A DNA stretch of 64,000 nt from Saccopteryx bilineata (taxonomy: Eukaryota; Chordata; Mammalia; Chiroptera; Emballonuridae): contig NC_089495.1 in the NCBI RefSeq assembly GCF_036850765.1, positions 204,229,847 to 204,293,846 of the forward strand. The letters run 5' to 3'. The position numbers were made by a program, and so were the translations under genes. The notes under the pieces are model-generated. The model had not been told where the DNA came from. It ran no database searches and saw only the letters and a list, made by a program, of their open reading frames with translations. This document shows, piece after piece, positions 42,275 to 57,200 of the stretch. How positions within the stretch are numbered: position 1 is the stretch's first letter; the number at the start of each line of letters is the position of its first letter.

Positions 42275-45200
42275 GATACAAAGTTGCAGGCGCTGGGGGC
42301 TAGCCTGCTTTGCTCTGATGGCCCCAAGACCTGCCTCTCCCACCTGCAGAAACACTCCTGTCGAGGCTGTTTTCATTTTACATGTCAGAACCTCAGAGCT
42401 GCCAACAAGAGAATAGATTTAAATTTTAATTTTTATATATTACGTACATATATGATTAAGGTCCTGAATTGAGGGGCCTAGAAATCCTACTCTAAGGCTA
42501 GACCCGCTTTCCCAGGTAACCAAATGAAGCTACCTGACTAAAACGTCAACAGAACGCACCTGTGCTCCAAGGACTTTGACTCATATTAAGACAAAAGGGA
42601 GACCTTCACAAGTTATAACTGTGTAACATCTGGCTCAAGTCTTTCAGGACAACAGTTCTAACTACGGTTAAAGTCCATGTAAAAGTATAGAAACTCTCCC
42701 GGGCTCTCTTTCAGACAAGGACTCTGCATATTCAGTTACACTCTCATACGTGAAAACTCTTGAGGGAAAAAACTCATCAAGTGTCAGAAATAAACATGAA
42801 CTCATCTGGTTTTAAAATTTTATAAGTGGAATGTGTGAATTCAAAAGTAAGACACGTTCTTAATTTTAAATTAACAGCAACAGCGTTCAGACTAGCAAAA
42901 TGACCGGTTGCCCATGAACACTGACCACAGGCTTGGCTGGCTGGGTTCAAAGCAATCACCTCCGCTCTCTATTGCTGCCAGCAGTCAGATCCAGGTCACT
43001 CACGTCCTAGCAAGCTCATCGGATTAGGCCAAGCAGAACCAGTGCCCAGGTTTTGTCTGTGGACTGGGCTGAAGCAGGGCAAGACCACAGAAGGAGCTCC
43101 TCCACCCTACCAAACCTTAGAGAACAATCTCCAAAGAAAAACTGCTCGTCAGTCTCCAGTTATAGCAAAAGAAACCGCTTCCTTTAGAACAGCGTATTAC
43201 ATTCTTGAAGAGAATATAATTTTTAAAATCAGTGAATCCGAATTACTGAATCTTCTTTTAAAAGAAAATGGAGCACATGTTTAGACTTCGACTTCACTTG
43301 GGGGGGAACAGTAAAAAAAATAGTTTGAAAACGGCCAAGAACAGGCTCATCACTGCCACCAAGCTGAGAAACACCGAAAGATCTTAGGACTTAGACTTAC
43401 GTTAGCAACCCCTCAACGCCTGCTTAAGGAACGCCCTCCTGATTTCTCGGGACACAAAACCCCGCCCTACGTGTGTCTGATCGAGAAACAATTTCAGACT
43501 CAATCTGAACCAACGCGGGGCCGTCTAGGCCACAGCTGCTGTTGGCTCATTCTGACCCAGTGCGGGAGGCCCTCCAGCCACGTCATCCCTGTTCTGCAGG
43601 TCAGAACAAGAAACTCCTGTCAATTGGCTCAAGTCACACACCTAGGAGAGACCTAGGACTAACCCCCTCCCCGCCTCTGCCAGAACTAGACCTGAACTTG
43701 AAGCATATGTATGTAAGGGCCAAGTACAGGTCTGAGGACGACCTCAAGCCCAGGTCACCTGAGGAACACAGTATAAGATGCACATTTTCAACCTCCCGAC
43801 TTGAAACTTCTGGAGATGGATTTGAGAAACATGTAAGTGATGTCAGTCAAGTTCCCAGGTGATCCTGCAGCCCATCAGTTTGGGGACGACCAGCATGGGT
43901 GGATCCTAAATCCAAAACCCAGCCAGAACACCCATGTGCTTACCTAGCCTCCACACAACAGAACATGTGCCCGGCAAACCAAGCAGCTATTGACATGCAC
44001 GTCCAGTGCCCTAACCCGGGTCAGTCACGCCGGACGCCTACAGGTGCCTCAGCCTGAAGAGCAGGTCAATGGGTTTAGGTCAGACGTACACACAGGACCA
44101 GCTCCCGCTTTCCAAGCTCATTTCCCAGTGGAAGTTACCCAACGGCATCTTCACAAACTCCACGCACTCCTGCAGGAATATTCTTATAGATCACCAGCAC
44201 ATCGGTGTCAAATTCCTTCTGAAGGTGCGAGACATTTCAAGGAAGGTGCCAGACTGTAAACTTCTAGCGGAAGCAATGTGGGTGCACCCCTAGTCAAAAT
44301 CAAGTTGGGTTCCCAGAGCATCAATTGTAGCAGGTACTCTAAAGATCATACAAAAAACTGTCTTCTGCCTGTTTACCTTCATTTCATATTGAAAATGGGA
44401 GCAAGTCTCCTTTTGAACTCATTTCTTACAGCAGAGAGAATTTCTAAAGGAAGAAAAAAACTGCAAATTTCGGGTTCATTTTGTAGATTAAGATTGTGTT
44501 CACTATCTTTGAGACATACATTCAAGAAAAACACCAAAAAGAGTATCTCCCCACAACCCTGCTGTGTACGTCAGGAGACAGCCTAACACGGTTTCCGGGA
44601 GCCAGGCCTAGCCTTGGAATCCTGAAAGGCCTCCCATAGTAACATGAGAATGTAGAACAGCAGGAGGCTGAGAAACAGAAGGGAGAAAACAGGCTTAGAA
44701 ATAAGCAAATTTGAAAAAACAGGGAAGGACTTTAAAAAGATCAGTCCAAATTTAAGAAAGAAGTTTTAGTACCTTAGCATTGGAACCTAAAGGAATATAC
44801 CCAGGGCAAGACAAATTTCAGAAGACATGACACTCTTGAAATACAGAATTTTATTGAAAAACTGTTTAAGGTAGAAAAAAACCCTGTCGAGAAAGATCAG
44901 GTGGAAAATGGGTTCCTAATAAAAATGAATTTTAGGGCAACAAAAGTCTAAAAGGCCACAGAAGAGAAATAGCACCACTGTCACTTGAACAATGGCTAGT
45001 TACTTGCATTTTTGGCATTGTTAATCACTGAATCTGGGTTTTCCTCTGAATTCCACAGAGCATGCACTACACAACAATTTATCATAAAATACCTGCTTCC
45101 TACACACGTTTTAGGACAAACTACCACCAGAAACAAATCAATACAAATACATCAGGGGCTGAATGGTCTCAGTAGTGGATGACACACATTTTACAGAATT

Positions 45201-48200
45201 CTGCCAAACAAAGAAACTGAATGGGCTGCGAGCAAAGCAAACGAGGAGGCGTTAGGAATGGAGTAGTTTAAATATTAATAATTAATTCAGACATGGGACT
45301 GTATTTTCTGCAAAAGAAAATGAACATTTAGTAACACGTTAATAAATTTTATCTCCGAAGAGATTAGTGCACTGGCCAAGTATTCTGCTAACAGCGGAGG
45401 GCGGGGGACAGCAGGCACCCGACGCCCGTACCAAGGTCGCGACGGCCTTCACTGATCACTCCTTCTGTCAGAGGTCCAGAACGGACTGGCAGCCCGGTCA
45501 CTGCCTGCTGAACTCCCACTCTAAGCAGCAAAACTTTAGGAACCAAAGAGGAGTCCCCAGTGGGCAAGGGAAGCAGAGAAATATGTTAAATGTAAACTTA
45601 AAAGACAATAAAATGGGACACAACCCCCATTCAAATCCCAGAGATGTGGGCAAGTCCCCAAAAGTAGTTGTTAAAGATTTAATAACTGAACACACCTCAT
45701 TTCCCAAACAACACAACACACAGAAATTTCAGGGGTAACTAGAAAAATCATCAATGAAAATCAAGCTATTCAACTCAAACATCTGAGGGCTGCAACACAC
45801 CCTCTATTCATCCAGCCGACAATGCCTCTTGCTTCTTAGCAGAGGCAGTTGGTCAAGGATTCCAAGTAGCTTTACAGAGCAACTTTTTAACTTTCCTTCT
45901 GGGGCAGGCTAGGGCTGTGAATATTCACGCAGCCCTGCAAGGCCTGTGAACAGCAGGTTCCAAAGGTTTCAAGGTCTGGCCCTTCCTTCCCGGACACAAG
46001 GGCAACACAGTCTCCTGTTGGGTTACATTTCATATCTTGAAATATGGAAGCATATTTTAAATACTCTTAAGGCATTTATTTATTAAAACGTTCTCTGCCA
46101 AGATTTCACATTAGCTTAAAATTCAAATCAGTCTTTACATCTCTCTACTGAGGTCTCCACCTCAGCGTATTACATAAAAACACCTCCTTAAAAAAAAAAA
46201 CAAAAAAAAACCAAGCAAACAAAAACCACCTTCTCCAGCAATCAGTGTTCCCAGCATCCACACGGTGAGCCCACGGGCAGCCTCTCTGATCCCTAGGTGA
46301 CCCAGCTAGATGGTAATACTGCTCTGCTACACAGGAAAAGCTCTGAACTCAAACTTATCGGGAAGGGAGTGAAACTTCTGCAAAGTGCACTTTAAGAAGA
46401 GGTACTTTTTGCTTATGGAAAGAAACCAGTGAGTCCTCTACGGATAATAAAAGGGAGTATTTTACAGTTAAGCACATGATTTGGGGTGAAGAACTCGGAT
46501 GTTGCTCTGCTGGTCCAGGCTGCTAATACTCTTCTTGCTCCTCCTGTGGGCCCCCTTCGTCAGGTATCACGAAGCCTTCCTACAGTGGGAAGAGGAGAAG
46601 GGGAAGCGATGACTCAACATGGACCGGTCCACTTCCACTGTGGGTTCACCTTCCTCACATTTAAAGTCAGCAGCGCCTCCTGTCTCTACACACACTTGGC
46701 ACTTACTGTATTTCCCCATGTATAAAACGCACCTTTTCCCCAAATAATTTGGAATCTAAAAACTGGGTGCGTCTTATACAGTGGTTGTAGATTTTTTTAC
46801 TTGCATTTCCCACTTTTTCACGCAGATGAGGAGCTGTATGAATTTTATGATGAATAAAACTTGAATTCGATAACTTTGTGTAATACATTTATTTTCAAAT
46901 TTCAGGCCCCAAAATTAAGGTGCGTCTTATACATGGGAGTATCATACATGGAGAAATACAGTAATGGCACAAGGCCTGGGGACTGCTGTTTTATTACTTA
47001 TACTTAGGCAATGGAATCACATCAGTGGAATCACATCTCACAAACAGCAAAAACTGAGCATGACCAACTGGTGACAGATGCATACACGTCTCACCTTGAT
47101 CCACGGTGATGGTTCCATCAAGTCGTGCTTAAATATGTGCAGTTCATTATGTCAATTCTGCCTCAGCAAGGTTGTTTAAAAAAGGAAAAGTTACCCTCAG
47201 CAACAGCCGAGGCCACCACACAGTTCAGGACAGCCTTGCCTTTCCACGCTCCTGACTGCACTTGGTCCCCACGCCTGCTGTTAAGGCATGTTGCGGGTGT
47301 TTTAAGTGTTTACGCACAAACAACACCTGTGTGAAAAACAGCTACAAGACAGAGCCAGCCCCAGCGGCGTGGGGAAGCAGCCGACTTGGGCCCCACCTCA
47401 CACCCGCCCAGGGAACCCAGTGGTTGCACTTACATAAAAATCCTACAGACCTTGCTAAGAACATAGAAAAAATGTAAATAAATATAACTTATTTACATTA
47501 CTTATAATTTACAGCAAGATACTAAATCTTACATCTAGGAAAATCAGTCTTCCGTGATCAGCTAACGACTCGATGAACGCCAGCAGGTTCTGCTGTGTAA
47601 TACACATGGATACCAAGAGACCTGACTACAAAGCACTCCGAGGGCACTGGGCTCATTCCTGGGTGGAGGAGCACAGGTGCCTCTGTCAGCTGAGGGCAGC
47701 AAACATGACAGGGCCACGTGCCTGGTTCCCAGGCCATGCCGGGGCCTCCACAACGTGAAGGCAGCCCCTCTGGCTGAGGGCTCCCAGCTGCAGGGTGCGG
47801 AGGGGACGGAGGGTTGACACAGTCTGTGGCACTCAGCACCTAGCAGTGGCCACTACAGAAGCAGGGCTAACCAGCCACCTCCTCTTCCTATTCCCGCCTG
47901 TGGGCTCACAGACCTCAGGGCTGAGGCTGAGGCTGGGCAGAGTGCCCTCTGGCTAACTTTGAAGGCCAAAGACGAAGTCCTTTGATGAATGCTAAGCTGG
48001 AATACGACAAGCATCAGCACCGAGTTTACCAAACCCAACCAGATAAAATTCATTTTCTCTTAGGTGGCAACAGGGCAAATACATGTCAACACGTACATCT
48101 GTGGCATAGAGAATGTCCACGATCCTCTGCAATACAGGGTTGTTCTCCCCCTCGTTCTCCTGGCAGATCAATTCAATGTTCCTTAGCTTTCCAAAGTAGA

Positions 48201-51200
48201 AATCTCTTTCTTTCTCCAAGTCTTCGACAGTAAGTTTCAATACATTGACCTGCACAAGACATTAAAAAGGGTGTGACATCCAGTGTTCATGTACCAGCAG
48301 ACAAACATCTAACCCAAAAGGAGATATGGTCTTTCATCAAACCCTCTAACACGGGGCCCTAACCAGTTGGCTCAGTGGTAGAGTGTCAGCCCAGCACGTG
48401 GATGTCCTGGGTTTGATTCCCAGCCAGGGAACACAGGAAACAACCATCTGCTTCTCCCCCCCACCCCCACCCCACAACCATGGCTTGATTGTTCAAGCAA
48501 GTTGGCAAGTTGGCCTCGGGCAGGCACTGAGTATGGCTCCATGGCCTCCACCTCAGGCACTAAAATAATAGCTCGGTTGCTGAGCAACAGAGCAATGGCC
48601 CCAGATGGGCAGAGAATCACCCTGTAGTGAGCTCCTGGTTGGGACGCATGCCGGAAGTCTTTCTGCCTCCCCTCCTCTCATAAAACAAAACAAAACCCTC
48701 TAACGTGGACAAAAAACCCACTTTAAGCCTGGCTTGTCGTGGCGCAGTGGGTAAAGCATCAACCTGGAACGCTGATGTCGCTGGTTCAAAACCCTGGTCT
48801 TGCCCAATCAAGCAAGGCACATTTGAGAAGCAACTACTACAGGTTGATGCTTCCCTTACTCCTTTTCTCTCTCTCTCTCCTCTCTCATAAAAAATAAATA
48901 AAAAATAGCCCTGGCGGGTTAGCTCAGTAGTAGAGCGTCGGCCTGGCGTGCAAGAGTCCCGGGTTCAATTCCCGGCCAGGGCACACAGGAGAAGCGCCCA
49001 TCTGCTTCTCCACCCCTCCCCCTCTCCTTCCTCTCTGTTTCTCTCTTCCCCTCCCGCAGCCAAGGCTCCATTGGAGCAAAGTCTGCCCGGGCGCTGAGGA
49101 TGGCTCTGTGGCCTCTGCCTCAGGCGCTAGAATGGCTCTGGTTGCAACAGAGCAATGCCCCAGATGGGCAGAGCATCGCCCCCTGGTGGGCATGCCGGGT
49201 GGATCCCGGTCGGATGCATGCGGGAGTCTTTCTGACTGCCTCCCCATTTCCAACTTCGAAAAAATACAAAATAAATAAATAATAAATAAATAAAATAAAC
49301 CAAAACAACCCGCTTTAGTTTACTGTCAATTTTCTTTAGCCCCAGCAAAATACCATGAGCTTGTGCATGGCCACCTTAACTGTAATTCTCAGGAATGGCA
49401 GACACCACCATGGAACATTTAGGAACTTCTTCACGAGTGAGAAAAGATCCAGGAAAAAAAACTATGGGAGCCTGAGACAAATACAGAAGCAAGGTCCAGC
49501 CCAGCAGGGCTGCTGACCGTCATAAACTGAGTCCCTGTCACTGGTCAATCCAGTCCCGATCTTCCTGCATGTGGAGGCCAATGGAAAGAAAGGGAGCAGG
49601 GCAGAAACGGCGAGCCAGAGGGGAAGGTGACTCATACTGCCAGAGACACCAGGGCTGCGGGAGGACTGGACACCGAAAACAGTGGTCTTCTCCTCCACGC
49701 CAGCCTTCCCTAGGGGAAAGGGGCCCCTGGACTAAAAGAAATGCACCCTCTGAGGAGCGAGTCCTCACACCTGTCCTCTCCAAAGAGAGTCTGAAGAGGG
49801 AGAGAAACCAGGGAGGTGGGGAATAGACCCAGCCCAGCCCCCTGCAGGTCCCCCCCGCGCGTCGCGTCTGCTCAGCACACATGCTGCGGAAGCCCCTTCT
49901 GAAGCTCCGTGAGGGCTGTCGTTCCACGAAGGGGCAATGAAGGGGTCAGTCTCAGGGCTCAGGCCAGACTCAATCCAGCCAAAAGTCATAACAACTCTCC
50001 CGGCTCCTCACGTATTTTAAGCACAGTGCATCTTCATTCCAGTGTATTCAGATCTACGACATGTGAATTCCCTTTAACTCCCACTGAATGTAAAATACAA
50101 GGCATTCCATGCCGCATAAAACCCTCCCGAGACTTACAATCCACCTGGAAAACCAAGCCAAGAAAGGAAAGGTAGAGCAGCTGTGAACCATTTGGGCCGC
50201 AGGGACTCTGAGACAGAAGGCACCACAGAAACCCAGCGACCCTCTGGACTTACCGCAGCAAACACTGCAGTGAACAGCTGATCCAGCCTCCCCCCAGCCC
50301 GATGAGGAAGCCAGACACAACCACAGGGCTCAAGTGCTGTCCCAGCTGGCAGGAAGCTCTCCCTTTATAACTCGCGGTCAAGGAGCACCCTGAGATGTGG
50401 AGCAGGTGACTGGAACCCCATTTCTCCCTCCCCTGCTTTTACTGCCGCCAGCGCCTCTCCCTAAACTCAGTGAGCCCCGAAGTGAAGTATAAAAGGGAGA
50501 AGAGCAAGAGCTGAGCAACCCCAGTACCAGGAAGCTGCCTTAGACCCCCAGCTCCAAGCTCCAAACGCCTGAGACGAGGTCTCCTAACTGCAGGGACCAA
50601 GAAGGAAAGGAAACCAAAACAGCTTTGAAGAAGGTGTACTAGTCTGGAGTCCCGAACAGGCTCGCTTCCCCAGCACTGCCCTCAGACCACCCTCTCTGCC
50701 AGCGTAGCCCAGGGCACCTCCAGAACCCAGCCGTCTGCGCCCCGCCCAAGAGGCCCCGCCTGGGGGGCCGAAGCAGCACTCCTCACACTCACTCAGCAAC
50801 TGCGTGCCCACGAGACACCCCACGGGCACACACTAAGTCACGGGCCGTCCCCTGGCAGTCCTTTCAGTGCTTTCTTATGAGGTTATGGAAAATCTGTGCT
50901 ACCATTCAATGTCACTTCAGAAACTCCTCTTGCAGGGGAGTAATAGCCATCACCTAAGACACCCAGGAAGGACGCTCAGGACCCACACTGGCCAATCTGG
51001 CAACGGGGGCCGCGCATGGCTATTCGAGCCCAACATGTGGCCCGCTCCTCTCAGCTTGGATTTCAGCGGGGAAACTGTGAAATCGTTTTTAAATAATTAT
51101 TTGGAAAGAAACCCTCCTTTTATCTCTTAACAGAGCCAAAACCCAAGAGACACGGCGTCCCACAGAACACTAAGCATTCCAGAGACATTCAACAGGCTTC

Positions 51201-54200
51201 CGCTGCACAGCGGGGTTCCTGCCACACGAACAGCTCTCAGAAACGCCTGGACCCCCTGCACCTCCACGCTCACGCTCCCCACACACCACTGACAAGGCCA
51301 CACACATCACCACGAGGACTGTCTCAGCAAGCAGACAAAGCAGGCCTCCCTACAGGACCCAGCCCCCTCCGGCCAGTGCAGCCAGCATCCTGTCCCGACG
51401 TGACTGCCGTCGGGACCCGGGACCCACCTGCTGCATCAGTTCGGCCGCTTCATCGTCCCCGTTGCCCACACCAGGGTTCTTCCGCACCACACCCGGGCCG
51501 GCCTTAGGGGTCGCAGTAGTTCTGTGTGTCACAATGGGCCTCTGTGGGGCTGAAAGGGGAGCAGCGGTCTTTTTAAGAGCAGAAATGTCAAAACAACAAT
51601 CCACCAAACAAGAGGCCTGTGACCAGCTTGTCCTCCACAGAGATGCAGGGAAGGGGCCCAGTACGGAGAGCCCGGCATGCATGAAGACACCCCAAGTTTG
51701 CCCCAGTGGTTCTTATCTTGACAGCAAAGTCAAGTACCAATTTTAGACACACTCCTGTGCCAAGAGCAAGCTCTTCTGTGAGGTCTTTTCGCCACTGGGG
51801 TGAAGAGAACCATCACCTGAAAGAGGCAACCACAGTTCGTCTACCTTAACCTAGTTCCAGCCAACCCCGCAGCAGGCAGCTTCACGGCGCCAAGGCACAC
51901 GCAGGCCAGGGTGAGCTCGCAGGTCCCCATCTGGAGAGCCAGGCCTCCGGCCACCCGGCTGGGCTGAGGCTCCTCCAGCCCCTACACCTACGGCTCCTCA
52001 GACACTTCCGGTTAAATGCCGAATGAGTGAACGAGCACCTGGCAGACTCTTACTCGGAAGTGGTGTTTCTGTTCTGCTGGTTACCTGCGCTGCTGGAGCT
52101 GAGAGGTTTCTTCGGTTTGTTCAGAGCTGGCGCGACGAGGGCGGGCGCCACCGCGGTTTCCTGACCTTGTCTGGCAGCTACGGGGTCATAGTCTTTTCCA
52201 TCGTAGTTCGCATCGAAAAACTTCTTGAACCACTGAACGAATTCAAAATTGTCCTGAAATTTTCCTTTTACTAATTTGTCCACAGGAATTATCTGCAGAG
52301 AAACATCAAGACTGTTAAGCCCAAAGCAACAGGCTTTCTGGCAAGCTTCAAACATGTCCATGCATCAAATCGGTATAAAGCTCTGTCAAGAGGAGAAAAA
52401 GTAGTTCAGAGGCAAGAACTTAGTACAACATAAGCTTTTCAACTTTCCACAAAGTGCAAGTGTCTAGACCACACTTCATCCAGTTTGCCTTCCACAGGGT
52501 TGCTACCTACCAAGCCCCTCTAGGTCCATTAGAAGGAATCAGAACACAGGGAACAAGTATCACTAATGTCACACACATAATTCCAAACACATCCTAATAT
52601 ATGATATCCCACCATAAAGAGGAAGACTCCTGCCCAGGACAAACCCTGGACAGATAGCTTGGTTGGTTAGAGCACCGACTCGAAGCACAGAGGCTGCTGG
52701 TTCGATCCCCACTCAAGGCAGACACAGGAACAGATAGCTCGATGTTTCCATCTCACTTTCTCCCTTCCTCTCTCACTAAAATCAATAAATTAAAAATAAA
52801 AATAAAAAAGAGTAAGTCTCCTGTGTAACTTGCATGGATGGCCAGCGCCTGTCACCAGTATAAGATCCAGAGTACAAACTAACCACAAGTATCTACAATA
52901 AACTGTTAAAAAGTGTTGTCTGGCCCTGGCAGGTGGGGGCGCAGCAGACAGAGTGCCAACCTGGAATGCTGAGGTCGCCGGGCTGAAACGCAGCCCTTGC
53001 CGGGTCAAGGCACATGCAGTCAGCAACCAGGCAATGAACAGCTAGAGTGAAACAACTGCGAGTTCATACCTCTTACCCTCTCCCCCATAAAATCAACAAA
53101 TTAAATCTTTAAAATAAAAGCATACATTAAGGACGCTGTAAGTTTTGTATTTGCACACGAATACTATGTTATCAGCTATTATTTCAAGTCATTGGACTAC
53201 TGGCCAGAATTTAACTATCTTCAAGTATTCCAGGTGCAATGGTATTTTTATAAAAAATATATGTAATAATCTGAACTACACCCACTCCTCTGAGCAAGTA
53301 AATATGAAATTACTTTGTATATACTGGAACATTTACAAATAAAACGTTATGTCTGCAATTCCAAAATAAGCCAGGGAAGAGGCAGAGCTGACACAACACC
53401 CGGCAACAGCTGCCGCCTGTGATAACACGGGGACCACTGCACGTCTGCTTTAAAAATGCCACTATGTTCAAAATAATTCAGCTCTATACAAAGAAAAAGA
53501 TAAATAACAAGTAGATAAGACATATAATAAACTGTACCTAGATTATGCCTGGTACTGAATGATATTCTTACACTACACAATGCTTTTTTTTTGGTATTCT
53601 TCCAAAGTTAGAAGTGGGGAGGCAGTCAGACAGACTCCTGCATGCACCCAACCAGGATCCACCCTGCATGGCCACCAGGGGGCGATGCTCTGCCCATCTG
53701 GGGCGTTGCTCCCCTGCTGCCAGAGCCATTCTAGTGCCTGAGGCCGAGGCCATAGAGCCATCCTCAGCGCCCGGGGCCAACTTTGCTCTAATGGAGCCTC
53801 GGCTGTGGGAGGGGAAGAGATAGAGAGAAAGGAGAGGGGGAAGGTGGAGAAGCAGATGGGCGCTTCTCCTGTGTGCCTTGGCCAGAAATTGAACCCAGGA
53901 CTTCCACATACCGGGCTGACGCTCTACCGATGGGCCAACTGGGCCCACAATGCATATTTTATTTATTGCACAGATAAACCTAAAATAGACTGATTTCAAA
54001 GTAAATAAAAACCAGACACACCTGCAAGATAATTGGGGAATGATTATTAGCTTTCCTAAATAAATGTTTTCCCCCCACAAAATGGCTTAAAAGGATAAAC
54101 CTTTCTAATGGAGGGGGGGGAACTGCTTGATTTTGCAACAGTCATACACTACTCAAGGATGGGGATGTGTCCTAAGAAAAACATCGTTAGGCAATTCCGT

Positions 54201-57200
54201 CATTGTGCAAGCGCCACAGTGCGCACTTCCACAAACCCAGAGGGTACCGTGCACCCCACGCCGAAGCTGGGTGGCATGCCTGCTGCTCCCTGGCAACGAG
54301 CCTGGATGCAGCGGAACCACAAAGGCTCCTGAGATAAATCAGGCACGAGGGAGAATGATGCTGACACTCAGTAAGCCCGGCGTGCGATGCTGCTGCCAGC
54401 ACGCCACAGCCCACTGCTTTACAGCAAACTTGTCTTTTTAAGTAGGAACAGTAAGCTCTAAAGTAACAATTAAAAAGTATAGTATAGCCTGACCAGGCAG
54501 TGGCACAGTGGATAGAGTGTCGGGCTGGGATGCGGAAGACCCAGGTTCGAGACCCCGAGGTCGCCAGCTTGAGCGTGGGCTCATCCGGTTTGAGCAAAAA
54601 TTCACCAGCTTGGACCCAAGGTCGCTGGCTCCAGCAAGGGGTTACTCGGTCTGCTGAAGGCCCACAGTCAAGGTACATATGAGAAAGCAATCAATGAACA
54701 ACTAAGGTGTCACAAAGCGCAACGAAAAACTAATGATTGATGCTTCTCATCTCTCTGTTCCTGTCTGTCTGTCCCTGTCTATCCCTCACTCTGACTCTCT
54801 GTCTCTGTAAAAACCCTGGCATGTGCTGAGAATACAGAAATAAACTTTAAAAAAAAATTTATTAAAAAAAAAAAGTATAGTATTAGCAAAGACAGTCATT
54901 ACTATCATCAAGTATTACAGCCTACACAGAATTATATGTAGTGTATACTACACTTTCCTAAGATGGGCAGAACACCACCAAGAGACGACAGGAACTTTTA
55001 AGCTGTTATAATCTCATACAGGCGGTCCGGTCCTTCAGTTCTTCACTGAATGAAACATCATTATGTAGCTCAGGACTAAAACTATTACTGTACCTACAAA
55101 CCAGGGATAATATTTGTCCTAATGAGGACCAGTGGGCTGCGTTCTGGTACCTTCAAATAACCTCAGGGGCAAGAGGGAACTTCCCAACCCACAGGGATCT
55201 TCCTTGTACTTTGCTTTTACAAAGCAAGTATTTCTAGAATCTTCTCTATTAGAACTACTTACTGTACCATATGGTATGCTTTACTGAAGTAATCCGGGGG
55301 CTGAGTTAGGTCTCAGACCAACAGAGATTAAACAGGCTGGTCCCTACAGATGGGTTACTAACTTCACTGTGGAGAAAGAAGACCGCAAGGGAACTGGGGT
55401 AGATAAATTTACCTACTTTGTCAACGCCCATCCTCTTAAAACCTGCTTGTAGTATTTTGAAGTTCTGGATGTATTCATGTTCTAGCTTAGCTTGGAATTT
55501 CACTTTCTTCAAGGCGATGGAGCCAGGGAAGAGCATGTCCATAAACTGACAGTAGGCAGCCCCTGAATGAACAACAGAAGAATAAAGCGCACAATAGGTC
55601 ATTAAATGCTGTTATTAAAGAGGCAGGGTAAACTTTACCCCAAATCACTAAACCTAGGTACAACTTTAAAAGTTGTAAAGTGGATGTACAAAACCCAAAA
55701 GCTTCTACATCACTTGAGTTAGAAGTCATTTTTAAAATCTTTAACAAGACTGTTGGTTTTACCTGGTAAGTTCTACAACACACATAAGTTCCACAACTTG
55801 GAAGACTATGATGAGAAAAGGGACATTCCTGTAAAATTTAAAACTACTCTTTATTAGAAACCAACGTAACAATAAAATGACCACTACAACAACAACAGAA
55901 AACATGAAGAACAGGAAAAATGAAAACAGAGGTGACATATCCTAATTTTTTAACTGAATTTTATTGGGCTGACACTGGTTAACATGACTACACAGGTTTC
56001 AGGTGCCCAATTCTACAACCCATCTTTGCACACGGTATTGTGCGTTCGACCCCCCCAAGTCGGGGCTCCATCCATCGCACCATTTATCCCCTGTACCCTC
56101 CTCCACCGCCCCTCCTCCCACAGCGCCCACCACTGCTGTCCATGGCCGTGAGTTTTTCTCTTTTCTGTCCTCTTCTGCTCTATCCCTCCACCTCCCTCAC
56201 CCCCCGCAGACCCTTCCTAATTTTCACAGGGACAGACCCTCCTCTCCATGACCAGGAGAGATTTCCCAAGTATTACAAAGACCCATCCTCTGACCTAGGT
56301 TAAAAAATCTGTCTCAGATGTCTGTCTTCCTGAGCTTTTCACTTCTCTAAATAAATTTATGTTCAGTGCAGCATTATTTACAGAACCAAGATATAGAAGT
56401 AACGCAGGTGTTAACAGACAACTGAAGGCCCTAGCTGGGTAGCTCAGAGTGTCATCCCAATACACCAAAGTTGGGGGTTCAATCCTGGTCAGAGCACACA
56501 TGAGAATCAACCAATGGATGAATAAAATAAGTGAAACAACAAATCAATGTTTCTCCCCAGGTCCGAAACCCCAAGACTGTCAGCTTGAGTGTAGGGTCAC
56601 AGGTTTGAGCATGGGATCATCAACATAATCACATGGTCACTGGCTCAAAGCCCAAGGTTGCTGCCTTGAGTAAGGGGTCACTGGCTCGGCTGAAGCCCCC
56701 CTCCATCAAGGCATGCATGAGAAGCAATCAATGAACAACTGAGTGTCGCAACTACAAGTTGATGCTTCTCATCTCTTTCCCTGCCTGCCTGTCTCTCTCT
56801 TTTTCTCTCCCGCTGAAAATAAAATAGGTTTAAAAGCCACAATTTACTAAATGCAATGGGTAGATGTCATTTGGATCCTGATATATATATATATATATAA
56901 ATCAAGTTAAAGAAAAACAGAAGTAGAAAATCTATTAAGCACCTATACCTGTAGCACTGCTTTACACATAAAAAATATTTTTCTAAAACAAAATACTGTG
57001 CTTTATACTAAATGCAAAGTACAAGCCATCTGTGGGACTACCAGGTCAAGTCAACCAAAACCACTTAAAAGCATCAGTCATCTGCTTCTCAGAAAACCCT
57101 GCTTGAAGAACTATCAGTTATTTTAAGATTTTTTTTAGTTACTGATTTTACAGAGAGAGGAGGAGGGGGAACGAGAAGTAGTTCCTTCAGTCCAACTGGT